64,000 nucleotides of DNA. Origin: Marinimicrobium koreense. Lineage in GTDB: Bacteria > Pseudomonadota > Gammaproteobacteria > Pseudomonadales > Cellvibrionaceae. Made by a program: the position numbers and the translations under genes. Below are positions 1-9,042 of the stretch, piece after piece (the stretch's first letter is position 1; every line of letters starts with the position of its first letter). Below the pieces are notes generated by a model. The model searched no databases and was not told the origin of the DNA. It was given only the letters and a program-made list of their open reading frames with translations. The stretch spans positions 124,001 through 188,000 of the forward strand of contig NZ_RJUK01000001.1 in assembly GCF_003762925.1 (NCBI RefSeq). Direction: 5' to 3'.

Positions 1-845
1 CGGTGACGAACCAGAACGTTATCGTATTGTTGGGCAAAATGCTTCTGCAGCCGTTCGGCCAGGTAGACCGAGCGGTGCTGCCCGCCGGTGCAGCCGATGG
101 CGATGGTGATATAGCTGCGGCTGTTGGCCTGGTAGTGGGGCAGCCAGCGGGTCAGGTAGTCCTCGATATCCTGGTACATGGCCTGCACTTTTTCCTCGCC
201 CTCGAGAAAGGCCGCCACCTCAGCGTCCTTTCCGGTCAACGGCCGCAGGTTGGGCTTCCAGTGGGGGTTAGGCAGGCAGCGGGCATCGAACACCAGATCG
301 GCATTCACCGGAACGCCGTGTTTGAAGCCGAAGGACTCGAACTGGATGGCCATGGTGGTCTCCTGGGAGCCCACCACCCGGTCTTTGACCAGGTCGCGCA
401 GTTCGTGCAGGTTGAGATGGCTGGTGTCCAGTACCTGGTCTGCGGTGTCCCGGATCGGCTCCAGCAGGTGTTGCTCCTCGCGAATCGATTCCTGCAGGTT
501 GGTATCCCGATCACTCAATGGGTGCTTGCGGCGGGTTTCGCTGAAGCGCTGCATGAGCACGGGGACACCGGTGTCCAGGAACAGGACGTAAATCGGGATA
601 TGGGCATCTTTCAGGGTTTTGATCATGTCCGGAAAGATGTTCAGGTCCTGCCAGGCGTTGCGCACATCGATACCGATGGCGAAGTTCTGGTCGTCGCTGT
701 CCCGGTGAATCTGGATTTGGGCGACCAGTGCGGGCAACAGGCTCACCGGCAGGTTGTCGATGCAGTTATAGCCGACGTCTTCGAGTACGTGCAGCGCCGT
801 ACTTTTTCCGGAGCCGGAGAGGCCACTGACAATGATCAAGTGCAT
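1..845 (-). CDS. rapZ: RNase adapter protein RapZ (3' end cut by window edge)
   Basis: The frame starts at the ATG whose complement is 843-845 and opens with MHLIIVSGLSGSGKST, the P-loop that begins the RapZ/YvcJ family. It stays open to the window edge, where it reads about 281 residues against roughly 284 in known members, so only a few C-terminal residues are missing. In E. coli RapZ binds the GlmZ/GlmY small RNAs and guides RNase E, which tunes glucosamine-6-phosphate synthase. It is the last visible gene of the rpoN-hpf-ptsN-rapZ series, 56 bases after ptsN, the usual place for it in gammaproteobacteria. The family assignment is firm; the exact RNA targets in this organism are inferred. 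Confidence 0.93.
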   Translation of the reverse strand, partial: MHLIIVSGLSGSGKSTALHVLEDVGYNCIDNLPVSLLPALVAQIQIHRDSDDQNFAIGIDVRNAWQDLNIFPDMIKTLKDAHIPIYVLFLDTGVPVLMQRFSETRRKHPLSDRDTNLQESIREEQHLLEPIRDTADQVLDTSHLNLHELRDLVKDRVVGSQETTMAIQFESFGFKHGVPVNADLVFDARCLPNPHWKPNLRPLTGKDAEVAAFLEGEEKVQAMYQDIEDYLTRWLPHYQANSRSYITIAIGCTGGQHRSVYLAERLQKHFAQQYDNVLVRH

Positions 846-901
846 GGGGCAGACTGTCCTGGTAATCGGTGCGGATGGCGATCGGGGTTTGGGGCTGCGG
901 T

Positions 902-1363
902 TCAGCTCGCGGCCGGCTCTCCAATGGCCACATCGTAGAGCGACTCATTGCTGTCGGCGGCCCGCAGGCGAGCCCGGAACTCGGCGTCATTGAGCATGCT
1001 GGCCAGCGAGGCCAGGGTCTGCAGGTGCTCGCTGTGCGCGTTTTCCGGTACCAGCATGGCAAACAGCACATCCACCGGCTCACCGTCGATGGCGTCGAAA
1101 TCGATGGGTTCTTTGAGCGTAATGAGGGCACCGATGGTGCCCTCACAGTTGCTCACCCGGCAGTGGGGAATGGCGATGCCGTGGCCGATGCCGGTCGACC
1201 CCAGACGCTCCCGGCCGATCAGGCGCCGAAACAGGTCGTCGGCGTCAATCGTCGGTACGTCCTCGGCAATGGTGTTGGCCAGAATTTCCAGCGCCCGCTT
1301 TTTGCTGACGCCCTCAATGCCGCACAGTGTGCGGCCCGGAGTGATGATGGTTTTGATATCCAT
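902..1363 (-). CDS. ptsN: PTS IIA-like nitrogen-regulatory protein PtsN
   Basis: A 153-residue single-domain PTS EIIA type-2 protein. The phospho-accepting histidine is H67 in the motif GIAIPHCR. Length and motif match EIIA-Ntr, the terminal phosphate acceptor of the PtsP-NPr-EIIANtr chain that regulates potassium transport, nitrogen responses and envelope stress rather than importing sugar. It starts 4 bases after hpf stops, so the two are very likely cotranscribed with rpoN upstream. NPr (ptsO) is normally just beyond rapZ and so would lie outside the window. Confidence 0.95.
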   Translation of the reverse strand: MDIKTIITPGRTLCGIEGVSKKRALEILANTIAEDVPTIDADDLFRRLIGRERLGSTGIGHGIAIPHCRVSNCEGTIGALITLKEPIDFDAIDGEPVDVLFAMLVPENAHSEHLQTLASLASMLNDAEFRARLRAADSNESLYDVAIGEPAAS

Positions 1364-1367
1364 AGGT

Positions 1368-1658
1368 TCAACGATGGCTTCGTAGCTTCTCTTTATGTTT
1401 GATGAGTTGCCGGTCCAGTTTGTCAGTCAACTGGTCAATAGCGGCGTACATATCCTGATCGACGGCGTCGGCGAACAGGTCTTTCCCGCTGACGTGAACG
1501 CGTGCCTCGGCCTTCTGTTCCAGCTTTTCCACCGACAGTATGACGTCGGTGCTGGTGATTTTGTCGTGGTGGTGGGTCAGGCGTTCAAGCTTGTTGGAGA
1601 CATAGTCTTTCAAAGCGTCAGTCAGATCCAGGTGGTGGCCGCTGATATTGATTTGCAT
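1368..1658 (-). CDS. hpf: Ribosome hibernation-promoting factor (short form)
   Basis: A 96-residue protein of the HPF/YfiA family (sigma-54 modulation protein), opening with MQINISGHHLDLTDALKDY. It has the short architecture only: there is no C-terminal dimerisation domain of the long HPF type. Short HPF works with RMF to form inactive 100S ribosomes in stationary phase. It sits 166 bases after rpoN and directly before ptsN, the conserved order. The ribosomal role is from family knowledge. Confidence 0.93.
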   Translation of the reverse strand: MQINISGHHLDLTDALKDYVSNKLERLTHHHDKITSTDVILSVEKLEQKAEARVHVSGKDLFADAVDQDMYAAIDQLTDKLDRQLIKHKEKLRSHR

Positions 1659-1824
1659 AGCAACATCCTCTTTGGCGTGGCGATCACGTGATGGTTACGG
1701 ACCCGCAACCGACTGCTTCAACGTCCGGGTCGACAGCCGGGCCCATCCTGCAAATGCTGGCGTCTGGTCTCCTGCCGCCTAGCATAGCAGTGCCAGCCAC
1801 GCGGCGTCACCTTCCTCCGGGGCC

Positions 1825-3339
1825 TCAGGCCGGCCCCAGGGTTTTTCGTTCGTTCGATGGGGGAATGCCCAGCGACTCCCGGTATTTGGCAATGGTTCGC
1901 CGGGCTACCTTGATGCCCTGTTCGGCCAGCAGCGCGGTAATCTTACTGTCACTCAGTGGCTTCTGGGGTGACTCGGAGGCCACCAGCTTCTTAATGATAG
2001 CCCGGATTGCGGTGGAAGAGCACTCGCCGCCGGATTCCGTGCTGACATGGCTCGAGAAAAAGTATTTGAGCTCGAAGATACCCTGGGGGGTGTGCATGTA
2101 TTTCTGTGTGGTCACCCGGGAGATGGTCGATTCATGCATATCCACCAGTTCGGCGATGTCGTGCAGGACCAAGGGGCGCATGGCCTCGGCGCCATGATCC
2201 AGAAAGCCGCGCTGCTTCTCGACGATGCAGGTGGCTACCTTGAGCAGGGTTTCGTTGCGGCTTTGCAGGCTTTTCAGAAACCAGCGGGCTTCCTGCAGGT
2301 TGTCTTTGAGGAAGGTGTTGTCGGTGCTGGAGTCGGCCCGCTTTACCATGGAGGCATAGCCCGGGTTGATCCGCAGGCGCGGTGCAATGTCGGGGTTGAG
2401 CTCGACCATCCAACGGCCTTCGCGTTTCTCGACAAAGACGTCCGGTACCACATACTCCACGTCACCGCTGGCAATCTGGTCACCGGGGCGCGGATTGAGG
2501 CTCTGGATCAGGACAATCGCGTCGCGCAGCTCGTGCTCTTTCAGCCGGGTGCGACGCATCAACTGACGGTAGTCGCGACTGGCCAGCTGCGGCAGGTACT
2601 GGCGGACAATGGTCTTGGCCGCTTCCAACAGCGGCGTATCCGCCGGCAGCTGCTGCAATTGGACGAGCAGGCATTCGGACAGGTTCTGGCTGGCGACGCC
2701 GCAGGGGTCAAACTGCTGAACGCGGTGCTGGACCGCGACAATTTCATCGTACTCGAGCTCTTCCCAGTCGTTTTGCAGACCCTCGAAAATTTCGTCCAGC
2801 GAGATGGAGAGCATGCCGCTGGGTTCGACGGCGTCGATCAGCGTCATGGCAATGATCCGGTCCCGGTCGGACATGGGGGTCAGGTTCAGTTGCCACATCA
2901 GGTGATCGTAGAGCGAGTCGGTGGTGCCCCGTCGGCTGTCATAATCGCTGTTTTCATCGCCCTCGTAGGGGCTGGAGGCGGCGGGAGTGGACTGGTACAC
3001 ATCGTCCCAACTGGTGTCGACGGGCAGGTCGTTGGGGATTTCATCGTTCCAGTCACTGTCGGTCTGGCCGAGATCGGCGCCATCACTGTCCGCGCTGGGT
3101 TGGCTCTCGCCGTCCCGGGTGTCTTTGCCGTTGCGGGCGTCGGATTCCCGGTCGTCGTTACTTTTTTCCTCGGGGCTGTCATGGGTCTCCTCCACCTCCA
3201 GCATGGGGTTGGAGTCGAGCGCCTCCTGGATTTCCTGCTGGAGGTCCAGGGTGGACAGTTGCAACAGGCGAATCGCCTGCTGCAACTGAGGTGTCATGGT
3301 CAGCTGTTGGCCGAGTTTGAGCTGTAGGGATTGTTTCAT
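1825..3339 (-). CDS. rpoN: RNA polymerase sigma-54 factor RpoN
   Basis: A 504-residue sigma-54. Region I (residues 1 to about 50) is glutamine/leucine rich and starts [20 protein letters not shown], the activator-interaction region. A long acidic region II follows (about 52-130). The core-binding and DNA-binding domains follow, with the RpoN box [10 protein letters not shown] near the C terminus, which contacts the -24 element. Genes read by this factor need AAA+ enhancer-binding proteins, none of which is encoded in this window. It lies between lptB (176 bases upstream) and hpf, the canonical position. Confidence 0.97.
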   Translation of the reverse strand: MKQSLQLKLGQQLTMTPQLQQAIRLLQLSTLDLQQEIQEALDSNPMLEVEETHDSPEEKSNDDRESDARNGKDTRDGESQPSADSDGADLGQTDSDWNDEIPNDLPVDTSWDDVYQSTPAASSPYEGDENSDYDSRRGTTDSLYDHLMWQLNLTPMSDRDRIIAMTLIDAVEPSGMLSISLDEIFEGLQNDWEELEYDEIVAVQHRVQQFDPCGVASQNLSECLLVQLQQLPADTPLLEAAKTIVRQYLPQLASRDYRQLMRRTRLKEHELRDAIVLIQSLNPRPGDQIASGDVEYVVPDVFVEKREGRWMVELNPDIAPRLRINPGYASMVKRADSSTDNTFLKDNLQEARWFLKSLQSRNETLLKVATCIVEKQRGFLDHGAEAMRPLVLHDIAELVDMHESTISRVTTQKYMHTPQGIFELKYFFSSHVSTESGGECSSTAIRAIIKKLVASESPQKPLSDSKITALLAEQGIKVARRTIAKYRESLGIPPSNERKTLGPA

Positions 3340-3515
3340 GGGTATGCTGCTGGGACCCCGGTCGAAACGAAATGTGTCGAATTACCCAGAGTTTAGTCAG
3401 ACGGAAGGCCACTGGCAACAAGGATAAGCAATCTTTGTGCCCAAGGCGCAAGAAACAGGATTTGTCAAGAGCCGAACGGGCCGGTTAAACCCGCTGCGTT
3501 AAAGGTGGTCCCGAG

Positions 3516-4241
3516 CTAGAGATGGAAGTGTTCGCCCAGGTAAACTTCCCGGACCCGCTCATTGGCCAGTACATCGGCGGCGGTACCCTCGGCGATAATG
3601 TGGCCTTCGCTGACAATGTAGGCTTTTTCGCAGATATCCAGTGTCTCCCGTACGTTGTGATCGGTGATCAACACGCCGATGCCGCGCTCTTTCAGATGCC
3701 GGACAATCTGTTTGATGTCCGAGACGGAGATCGGATCCACGCCGGCGAAAGGCTCATCCAGCAGAATGAACTGGGGTTCGGTGGCCAGGGCTCTGGCGAT
3801 TTCCACCCGGCGACGTTCGCCCCCGGACAGTGACATGCCCAGGCTGTCCTTGATGTGGGTGATGTGGAATTCTCGCAGCAGGGCGTCGAGCTTGGCCAGG
3901 CGCTGTTTGCGGTTCAGCTCCTTGCGGGTTTCCAGGATCGCCATGATGTTGTCGGAGACCGTGAGTTTGCGGAACACCGAGGCTTCCTGGGGCAGATAAC
4001 CGATGCCGGCGCGCGCCCGCCCGTGAATGGGCAGGTGGGTGATGTCCTGCTGGTCGATCAGTACCCGGCCGTTGTCGGCGCCAATCAGGCCGGCGATCAT
4101 GTAAAAGCAGGTGGTTTTGCCCGCCCCGTTGGGACCGAGCAGCCCCACGATCTGTCCGGTAGATACCGACAGGGAGACATCGAGCACCACTTTGCGGGTT
4201 TTGTAACTTTTGGCCAGGTTCAGGGCGTGCAAGCTGGGCAT
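3516..4241 (-). CDS. lptB: LPS export ABC transporter ATPase LptB
   Basis: A 241-residue ABC ATPase with Walker [10 protein letters not shown], signature [15 protein letters not shown] and Walker [14 protein letters not shown]. As a dimer bound to LptF/LptG it powers extraction of lipopolysaccharide from the inner membrane and pushes it along the LptC-LptA-LptD bridge. It begins 3 bases after lptA stops, so the two are translationally close. LptF/G are not in the window, as is normal. Confidence 0.96.
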   Translation of the reverse strand: MPSLHALNLAKSYKTRKVVLDVSLSVSTGQIVGLLGPNGAGKTTCFYMIAGLIGADNGRVLIDQQDITHLPIHGRARAGIGYLPQEASVFRKLTVSDNIMAILETRKELNRKQRLAKLDALLREFHITHIKDSLGMSLSGGERRRVEIARALATEPQFILLDEPFAGVDPISVSDIKQIVRHLKERGIGVLITDHNVRETLDICEKAYIVSEGHIIAEGTAADVLANERVREVYLGEHFHL

Positions 4242-4244
4242 GAG

Positions 4245-4793
4245 TCAGTCCTGTTCAGCGCGGTCGCTTTGCGGTGGCAATACCATTTCGATACGCGGGC
4301 TATCGGATTCCGTATCGCCCTCGGCCTTGAGGATTTCACTGGCCATGTCGTAATCGATCCGATTGCCGCTCATGGTGGCGTCGCCCTGTACGATCCGGGC
4401 GTTGGTCAGCAGCTCCAGGCGCTCGCTGGCCACGTCGTAGCGGATGGTGTTGGCCTGGGCGGCAACGGGCTGATCGTCCACATCGGGTTGCTGCTCAAAG
4501 TGGGCCGGGGTGCCTTCGGCCACCACCCGCTCCACTTGCCGGTTGGTGTCGGTGTGTACCACCAGGCTTTCGGCGCGAATGTTCAGGCTGCCCTGGCGCA
4601 GGCGCACATCGCCTTCATACCGCATGATGCCTTTCTGCCCGTCCCGCTCGGCGCGGTCGGACTCGATGTAAATCGGCTGTTGCTGGTCATCGGGCAGGGC
4701 GGCGGCGCCGGGGGCCAGCAGGGCACCCAGTAGCGCGAACAGCGCAAGGTGGCGCGCGCGCCGGACGATGTCAGTTCCCTTGGGGTGGTTCAT
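4245..4793 (-). CDS. lptA: Periplasmic LPS-bridge protein LptA
   Basis: About 182 residues from the ATG at 4793. An in-frame upstream start at 4856 would run deep into lptC and adds a non-signal-like tail, so I prefer the internal one. It opens with a signal peptide (RHLALFALLGALLAPGAAA) followed by the OstA/LptA beta-jellyroll sequence (PIYIESDRAERD, MRYEGDVRLRQGSLNI). LptA oligomers shuttle LPS across the periplasm. The start overlaps the end of lptC by 23 bases and the stop lies 3 bases before lptB, consistent with one lptCAB unit. Confidence 0.93.
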   Translation of the reverse strand: MNHPKGTDIVRRARHLALFALLGALLAPGAAALPDDQQQPIYIESDRAERDGQKGIMRYEGDVRLRQGSLNIRAESLVVHTDTNRQVERVVAEGTPAHFEQQPDVDDQPVAAQANTIRYDVASERLELLTNARIVQGDATMSGNRIDYDMASEILKAEGDTESDSPRIEMVLPPQSDRAEQD

Positions 4794-5355
4794 AGGTGCC
4801 GCGCACCTCCGATAGTAATTCAATTTGATCTTCGGCCAGGTCGGCGCGCATACCAACGGCGTCGTGTCGGCCCTGAGGGGAGCGCATGGTAACAGCTTTG
4901 TCGGTCTGCGCGAATTGCCGGTTGGGCTCTACCTGGAGTTCGGGGGTGGTGATTTCCATCGCCCCATTGGCGCTCTGCTGCCAGGCCCGGACCTCGCCGG
5001 TGAACACCAGAGTCTCGCCCGTCGCGTCGCTGCGGCCGAGCCGGGCGGTCAGTTGCCAGGGCGGGGTATCCTCGCCGAACACAGTTACATCGGGTGCCTG
5101 AATCAGCGAGTAGTCCTTGGGGCTCGAGCGATTGGGCAGGTGTTGGAAGTGATCGGCCCGCTCGCTCAGCATCCGGTATTGCAGCTGGCCTTCCGGGTCA
5201 TAGCGCCGGGTTTCGGAAGCCACCATGAACGCCTGGGGAAAGCGCGTTTGCGCCTCAGGGGGTGCGCGCAGCAGGTCTTCCGGTGAGTAGTCCCACACCG
5301 CCACCAGAGCGATCAGCAGAAACAGGCCAATCCAGGTCAGTGGGTGTTTCCACAT
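4771..5355 (-). CDS. lptC: LPS export inner-membrane-anchored protein LptC
   Basis: 194 residues with one N-terminal transmembrane anchor (WIGLFLLIALVAVWDY) and a periplasmic OstA-like domain. LptC receives LPS from LptB2FG and hands it to LptA. The family is poorly conserved in sequence; the call rests on size, anchor, fold-type sequence and strict position between kdsC and lptA. It starts one base after the kdsC stop codon. Confidence 0.9.
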   Translation of the reverse strand: MWKHPLTWIGLFLLIALVAVWDYSPEDLLRAPPEAQTRFPQAFMVASETRRYDPEGQLQYRMLSERADHFQHLPNRSSPKDYSLIQAPDVTVFGEDTPPWQLTARLGRSDATGETLVFTGEVRAWQQSANGAMEITTPELQVEPNRQFAQTDKAVTMRSPQGRHDAVGMRADLAEDQIELLSEVRGTYEPPQGN

Positions 5356-5356
5356 A

Positions 5357-5920
5357 TCAGCGTGCCTCCTGGTCGGGGGCGAGGTAGTCGGCCAATAGCC
5401 GCTCGTAGTCGCCCCGGGCTTTCAACAGGGCATCGCAGGCGGCCCGGACGGCACCCTGGCCGCCCCGGAGCTCGCTCTGCCAGTGGGAGCGCTCGGCGAC
5501 CGCCGGATGGGCATTGGCCACGGTCAGGGCCAGGCCGACCCGGGTCATGATGGTGAGGTCCGGCCAGTCATCGCCCATGAACGCAATCTGGTTCAGGGAT
5601 ACGGGGTGTTGTTCGCGCCATTCGCTCAGGGCGTCCCATTTGTCCTCGCGTCCCTGAATGACCAGGTCCAACCCCAGACTGCGTGCGCGTCGGGCCACGA
5701 GGTCGGTTTTGCGGCCGCTGATAATGCCCACCTCTATGCCGCTGCGCCGCAGCAGTTTGATGCCGAGGCCGTCCAGGGTGCAGAACGCTTTGAGTTCGTC
5801 GCCGGTTTCGGTGAAGTAGAGGTTGCCGTCGGTGAGCACGCCGTCCACGTCCAGCAACAGCAGTGAAATGGCCTGAGCGCGTTGCGCAAAATCTTTGTGT
5901 GGGGCCTTCGGGTCGGTCAT
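5357..5920 (-). CDS. kdsC: 3-deoxy-D-manno-octulosonate 8-phosphate phosphatase KdsC
   Basis: A 187-residue HAD-superfamily phosphatase of the C0 type with no cap domain. Motif I is LLLDVDGVLTDG, with the nucleophile D24 and acid/base D26. Motif IV (MGDDWPDL) carries the Mg-binding aspartates. It hydrolyses Kdo-8-phosphate to Kdo in inner-core LPS synthesis. Its partner enzyme KdsD lies 40 bases upstream and the Lpt export genes follow directly. Confidence 0.95.
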   Translation of the reverse strand: MTDPKAPHKDFAQRAQAISLLLLDVDGVLTDGNLYFTETGDELKAFCTLDGLGIKLLRRSGIEVGIISGRKTDLVARRARSLGLDLVIQGREDKWDALSEWREQHPVSLNQIAFMGDDWPDLTIMTRVGLALTVANAHPAVAERSHWQSELRGGQGAVRAACDALLKARGDYERLLADYLAPDQEAR

Positions 5921-5960
5921 TGGAAGCGGTACGCAGGTTTTGAGGTTTGGAATTCAGGCA

Positions 5961-6932
5961 TCAGATGATGCCCGCGCGAAGAATATCGTGCATATGTACG
6001 ACCCCCTGGGGCCGTCTTTGTTCGTCGAGAACAATCAGGGCGGTAATTTTTTTGTCTTCCATGATTTTTAGCGCCTCGGCCGCCAGCGTGTGGGCGTCGA
6101 TGGTTTTGGGGTTGGCGTTCATCAGTTGGCCGATTTCGGCATCCTTGAGGTCGGCGCCCCGGTCGATGCTGCGGCGCAGGTCGCCGTCGGTGTAAATGCC
6201 CAGCAGTTGGTCATGCTCATCCACAATGGTGGTCATGCCGAAGCCCTTGCGGGTCATCTCCAGCAATGCCTGGGACAGACTGGTGTGAACGCTCACCCGT
6301 GGAATGGCCGCGCCGCGGTGCATGATGTCTTCGGCGCGCAACAGCAGCTTGCGCCCAAGCGTGCCTCCGGGGTGGGAGAAGGCGAAGTCCTCGGCGGTAA
6401 AACCGCGGGCCTCCAGCAGGGCAATGGCCAGGGCATCGCCGATGACCAGGGTCGCGGTAGTACTTGCCGTCGGTGCCAGTGCCAGCGGACAGGCCTCGGT
6501 GGTGACACTGATGTCCAGGTCGACGGCCGCTTCTTCGGCCAGCGGTGAACGGGGGTTGCCGGTCATGCTGATGATGGGCACCCCGAGGCGCTTGAGCAGC
6601 GGAAGCAGGGTGATGATTTCATCGGAGTTGCCGGAGTAGGAGATGGCGATGACCGCGTCTTCCCGGGTGATCATGCCCAGGTCGCCGTGGCTCGCCTCAC
6701 CGGGGTGGACAAAGAAGGCGGGGGTGCCGGTGCTGGCCAGCGTGGCCGCAATTTTTTTGGCAATGTGCCCGGATTTGCCCATGCCGGTGACAATCACCCG
6801 TCCGGAGACCCCAAGCATCAGCTCGCAGGCCCGGGTAAAACGGGCATCGATTCGCTCGCGCAAGGCCGCCACGGCCTGCTGTTCAATATCGATGGTGCGC
6901 TGTCCGGAGTGGATAAAGTCGAAGTCAGTCAT
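5961..6932 (-). CDS. kdsD: Arabinose 5-phosphate isomerase KdsD
   Basis: A 323-residue protein with an N-terminal SIS sugar-isomerase domain (GMGKSGHIAKKIAATLAS, then PGEASHGDLGM) and two C-terminal CBS repeats from about residue 205. It interconverts ribulose 5-phosphate and arabinose 5-phosphate, the first step of Kdo synthesis. Length and architecture match KdsD of E. coli (328 residues). Confidence 0.95.
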   Translation of the reverse strand: MTDFDFIHSGQRTIDIEQQAVAALRERIDARFTRACELMLGVSGRVIVTGMGKSGHIAKKIAATLASTGTPAFFVHPGEASHGDLGMITREDAVIAISYSGNSDEIITLLPLLKRLGVPIISMTGNPRSPLAEEAAVDLDISVTTEACPLALAPTASTTATLVIGDALAIALLEARGFTAEDFAFSHPGGTLGRKLLLRAEDIMHRGAAIPRVSVHTSLSQALLEMTRKGFGMTTIVDEHDQLLGIYTDGDLRRSIDRGADLKDAEIGQLMNANPKTIDAHTLAAEALKIMEDKKITALIVLDEQRRPQGVVHMHDILRAGII

Positions 6933-7004
6933 GGACGGTGCAAATACTCGGCATGGTAAAGCGGCTCATTATACGGCCTTGGACCGGGGATGACGAATGC
7001 CGGA

Positions 7005-7991
7005 CTACAGAGTGTTGAACAGCCAAACGTAATAACCGATATAGGCCGCCAGTAGCACCAAGGCAATGAGCCGACCCAAGTGCCCGCGAGCCTCCCCCGA
7101 ACCTGTGTGAGCGTTGCGGCGCAAGCGGTAATCCACGCCGATGGCTATCGCCAGGGTGAACGTCATTGCGGCCATGGCCAGATAATCCCGGTGGAACACC
7201 TGCCGGTCCATGACCGGCTCCTGAATCAGGCCCGGTAAGGCCATGACCGCCAGCAGGTTGAACAGGTTGGAGCCGATGATATTGCCCAGCGCCATATCCT
7301 GGTGGCCTTTCAGGGCGCTGCCGACCGACGCAGCCAGCTCGGGCAGGCTGGTGCCCACGGCGATGACGGTCAGCCCCACCACCAGCGGCGAGACGCCAGC
7401 AGCCAGGGCCAGGTTCTGCGCGCCCCAGACCAGAAGTTCGGCGCTGATCACCAGGGCAATCAACCCGATCAGAAACCAGAGGGTTGCCGCCATACCGGTG
7501 TAATTCGGGATCTCGTCGTCCACCTCTTCCGGGTGGGCGCGACGGGTCAAGGCCAGAGCCCCTAACGTGATGGTCAGCGCCGCCACCAACAGAACGCCCT
7601 CGGGGCGTGTCAGTTGGCCGTCATAGAGGGTATAACCGGCCAGCAGGGTGATGATCAGTAGAGCGGGCAGCTCCCGGGTCAGCAGGTGATGCTGGATGGG
7701 CAGGGCGACCAACAATGCCGTGATGGCCAGTACCAGTCCCATATTGGCCAGGTTGGAGCCGAGCGCGTTGCCCACAGCCAATTCTCCCGCTTCGCGCAGT
7801 GAGGCGCTTAACGAGACCATGATTTCGGGTGCCGAGGTGCCAAAGGCGACAATGGTCAGACCGATGACGAGTTTCGACACGCCCAGGCGGCGGGCGAGGG
7901 CGGCGCTGCCTTCGACAAAGCGATCAGCGCTCCAGATCAGGCCGACGAAACCGGCCAGCAGAGCCATAACGGACCAACCCCAGGTTGTCAT
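7005..7991 (-). CDS. yrbG: Sodium/calcium exchanger of the CaCA family (YrbG-like)
   Basis: A 328-residue polytopic membrane protein with the two inverted alpha repeats of the CaCA family: GTSAPEIMVSLSASL in the first half and GTSLPELAASVGSAL in the second. These glutamate-containing motifs bind the cations. It is probably an inner-membrane Ca2+/Na+ (or H+) antiporter. It heads the kds-lpt series and points away from mlaC, exactly like E. coli yrbG. Its physiological substrate is not established by sequence. Confidence 0.88.
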   Translation of the reverse strand: MTTWGWSVMALLAGFVGLIWSADRFVEGSAALARRLGVSKLVIGLTIVAFGTSAPEIMVSLSASLREAGELAVGNALGSNLANMGLVLAITALLVALPIQHHLLTRELPALLIITLLAGYTLYDGQLTRPEGVLLVAALTITLGALALTRRAHPEEVDDEIPNYTGMAATLWFLIGLIALVISAELLVWGAQNLALAAGVSPLVVGLTVIAVGTSLPELAASVGSALKGHQDMALGNIIGSNLFNLLAVMALPGLIQEPVMDRQVFHRDYLAMAAMTFTLAIAIGVDYRLRRNAHTGSGEARGHLGRLIALVLLAAYIGYYVWLFNTL

Positions 7992-8105
7992 TGATCAATC
8001 TCGTGGTTTGTGGCGTAGGGTTCGAGAGGGAACACTAACATTCTTTTACGGTCAGAGCGTAGGTAGCGAGGCCGAGTCAATGTTATGATATAGCCTTTAT
8101 GGCGC

Positions 8106-8125
8106 AGCCCGGCATGGTCCGGGCT
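8106..8125 (+). promoter_or_regulatory. Hairpin in the mlaC leader
   Basis: AGCCCGG (8106-8112) and CCGGGCT (8119-8125) form a 7-bp GC stem with a 6-base loop, between an AT-rich TATGATATAG stretch around 8082-8092 that could be a -10 region and the mlaC start at 8178. There is no T tract, so it is a leader structure rather than a clear terminator. Function unknown. Confidence 0.35.
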
Positions 8126-8177
8126 CCCGGGCTGGAAGGCCCATCACCCGGAAGCTGGAATCTGTAAGGAACCCCCT

Positions 8178-8819
8178 ATGACCCAACCCAACATTGCAAG
8201 CATCACTTTCCGTTCGGTCGTAGCCCTGATGGCCTCCTGGCTGTTGGCGGCAAACGTTTGGGCCGCAGAGCCGGTAGATCCCAAGCAGGAAACGCCTCAC
8301 GAGCTGATTGAGGAGGTGACCGAAGTCCTGTTCGATGTGGTGCAGAAGTACAACGGTGGCAGTGACAACGCTGAGCAGTACTACGACGAAATCCAGGGCA
8401 TTCTGGAGCCCGTGGTGGATTTCGAATTCATTGCCAAGGCGGTCATGGGATCGCACCGCTCCGATGCCAGCGATGAGCAGGTGGAAACCTTTGTTCAGGT
8501 GTTCAAGCGGGGCCTGGTGACCACCTATGCCAAGGGGATTGCCAACTACGTGGATAGCGAAATCAGCATCCGCCCGCCTTCCGAAGATGTGGAAGACAAG
8601 CGTCGGGTCAGTGTTGATCAGGAAGTGAAGCACGATGGCTCCACCTATCGTCTGTCTTACACCATGGCCAAAAACCGCTCCGGCGAGTGGAAGCTGATCA
8701 ATCTGGTGCTGGACGGCGTGAACCTTGGGCGCTCGTTCCGCAGCCAGTTCGGCCAGGCCGCCAAAAAGTATAACGGTGACCTGGACAAGGTGATCGACAA
8801 CTGGCTGGATGAGATGTAA
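8178..8819 (+). CDS. mlaC: Periplasmic phospholipid-binding protein MlaC
   Basis: 213 residues with a signal peptide (hydrophobic stretch VALMASWLLAANVWA, cleaved after WAA) and the MlaC/Tgt2 (Ttg2D) domain: DFEFIAKAVMG, then SYTMAKNRSGEWKLINLVLDGVNLG. MlaC ferries glycerophospholipids between the outer-membrane MlaA complex and the inner-membrane MlaFEDB complex. Here mlaF, mlaE and mlaD are missing upstream (yrbG is the immediate divergent neighbour) and no STAS protein (mlaB) lies between mlaC and ibaG. The gene itself looks intact. A weak hairpin follows it at 8844-8868. Confidence 0.92.
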   Translation: MTQPNIASITFRSVVALMASWLLAANVWAAEPVDPKQETPHELIEEVTEVLFDVVQKYNGGSDNAEQYYDEIQGILEPVVDFEFIAKAVMGSHRSDASDEQVETFVQVFKRGLVTTYAKGIANYVDSEISIRPPSEDVEDKRRVSVDQEVKHDGSTYRLSYTMAKNRSGEWKLINLVLDGVNLGRSFRSQFGQAAKKYNGDLDKVIDNWLDEM

Positions 8820-8843
8820 ACGCCGTCTCGGCACCCACTCTCA

Positions 8844-8868
8844 TGCCGTCGCCTCACGGGCGGCGGCA
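8844..8868 (+). terminator. Probable stem-loop terminator after mlaC
   Basis: TGCCGTCGCC (8844-8853) pairs with GGCGGCGGCA (8859-8868) around a 5-base loop and is followed by TTGTTGTTT. It lies 25 bases after the mlaC stop. The T run is interrupted, so termination may be partial. Confidence 0.45.
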
Positions 8869-8870
8869 TT

Positions 8871-8915
8871 GTTGTTTCTGGGGTTGGCGGAATGGTTGTT
8901 TCTGGGGTTGGCGGA
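8871..8915. repeat. 24-bp-period direct repeat in the mlaC-ibaG gap
   Basis: The 21-mer beginning GTTGTTTCTGGGGTTGGCGG occurs at 8871-8891 and again, identical, at 8895-8915. Shortly after, around 8970-9020, the string (C)CTCTGGCC recurs three times in slightly different form. The gap between mlaC and ibaG (8820-9042) holds no reading frame that I can support. Confidence 0.8.
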
Positions 8916-9042
8916 CGGCTTTCGGGATGCGGTGAACGACGCATTCAGGTAAGATTCCGCTTTGGCCCATAAACCTCTGGCCCGCAGACCTCTGGCCTGG
9001 GCAGTAAACGTCTGGCCCAGGTAGTCAATTACTGGATAGTCT

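Noticed and set aside
3-938. Plus-strand open frame at the window start
   Set aside because: Antisense to rapZ, whose P-loop and frame are unmistakable.
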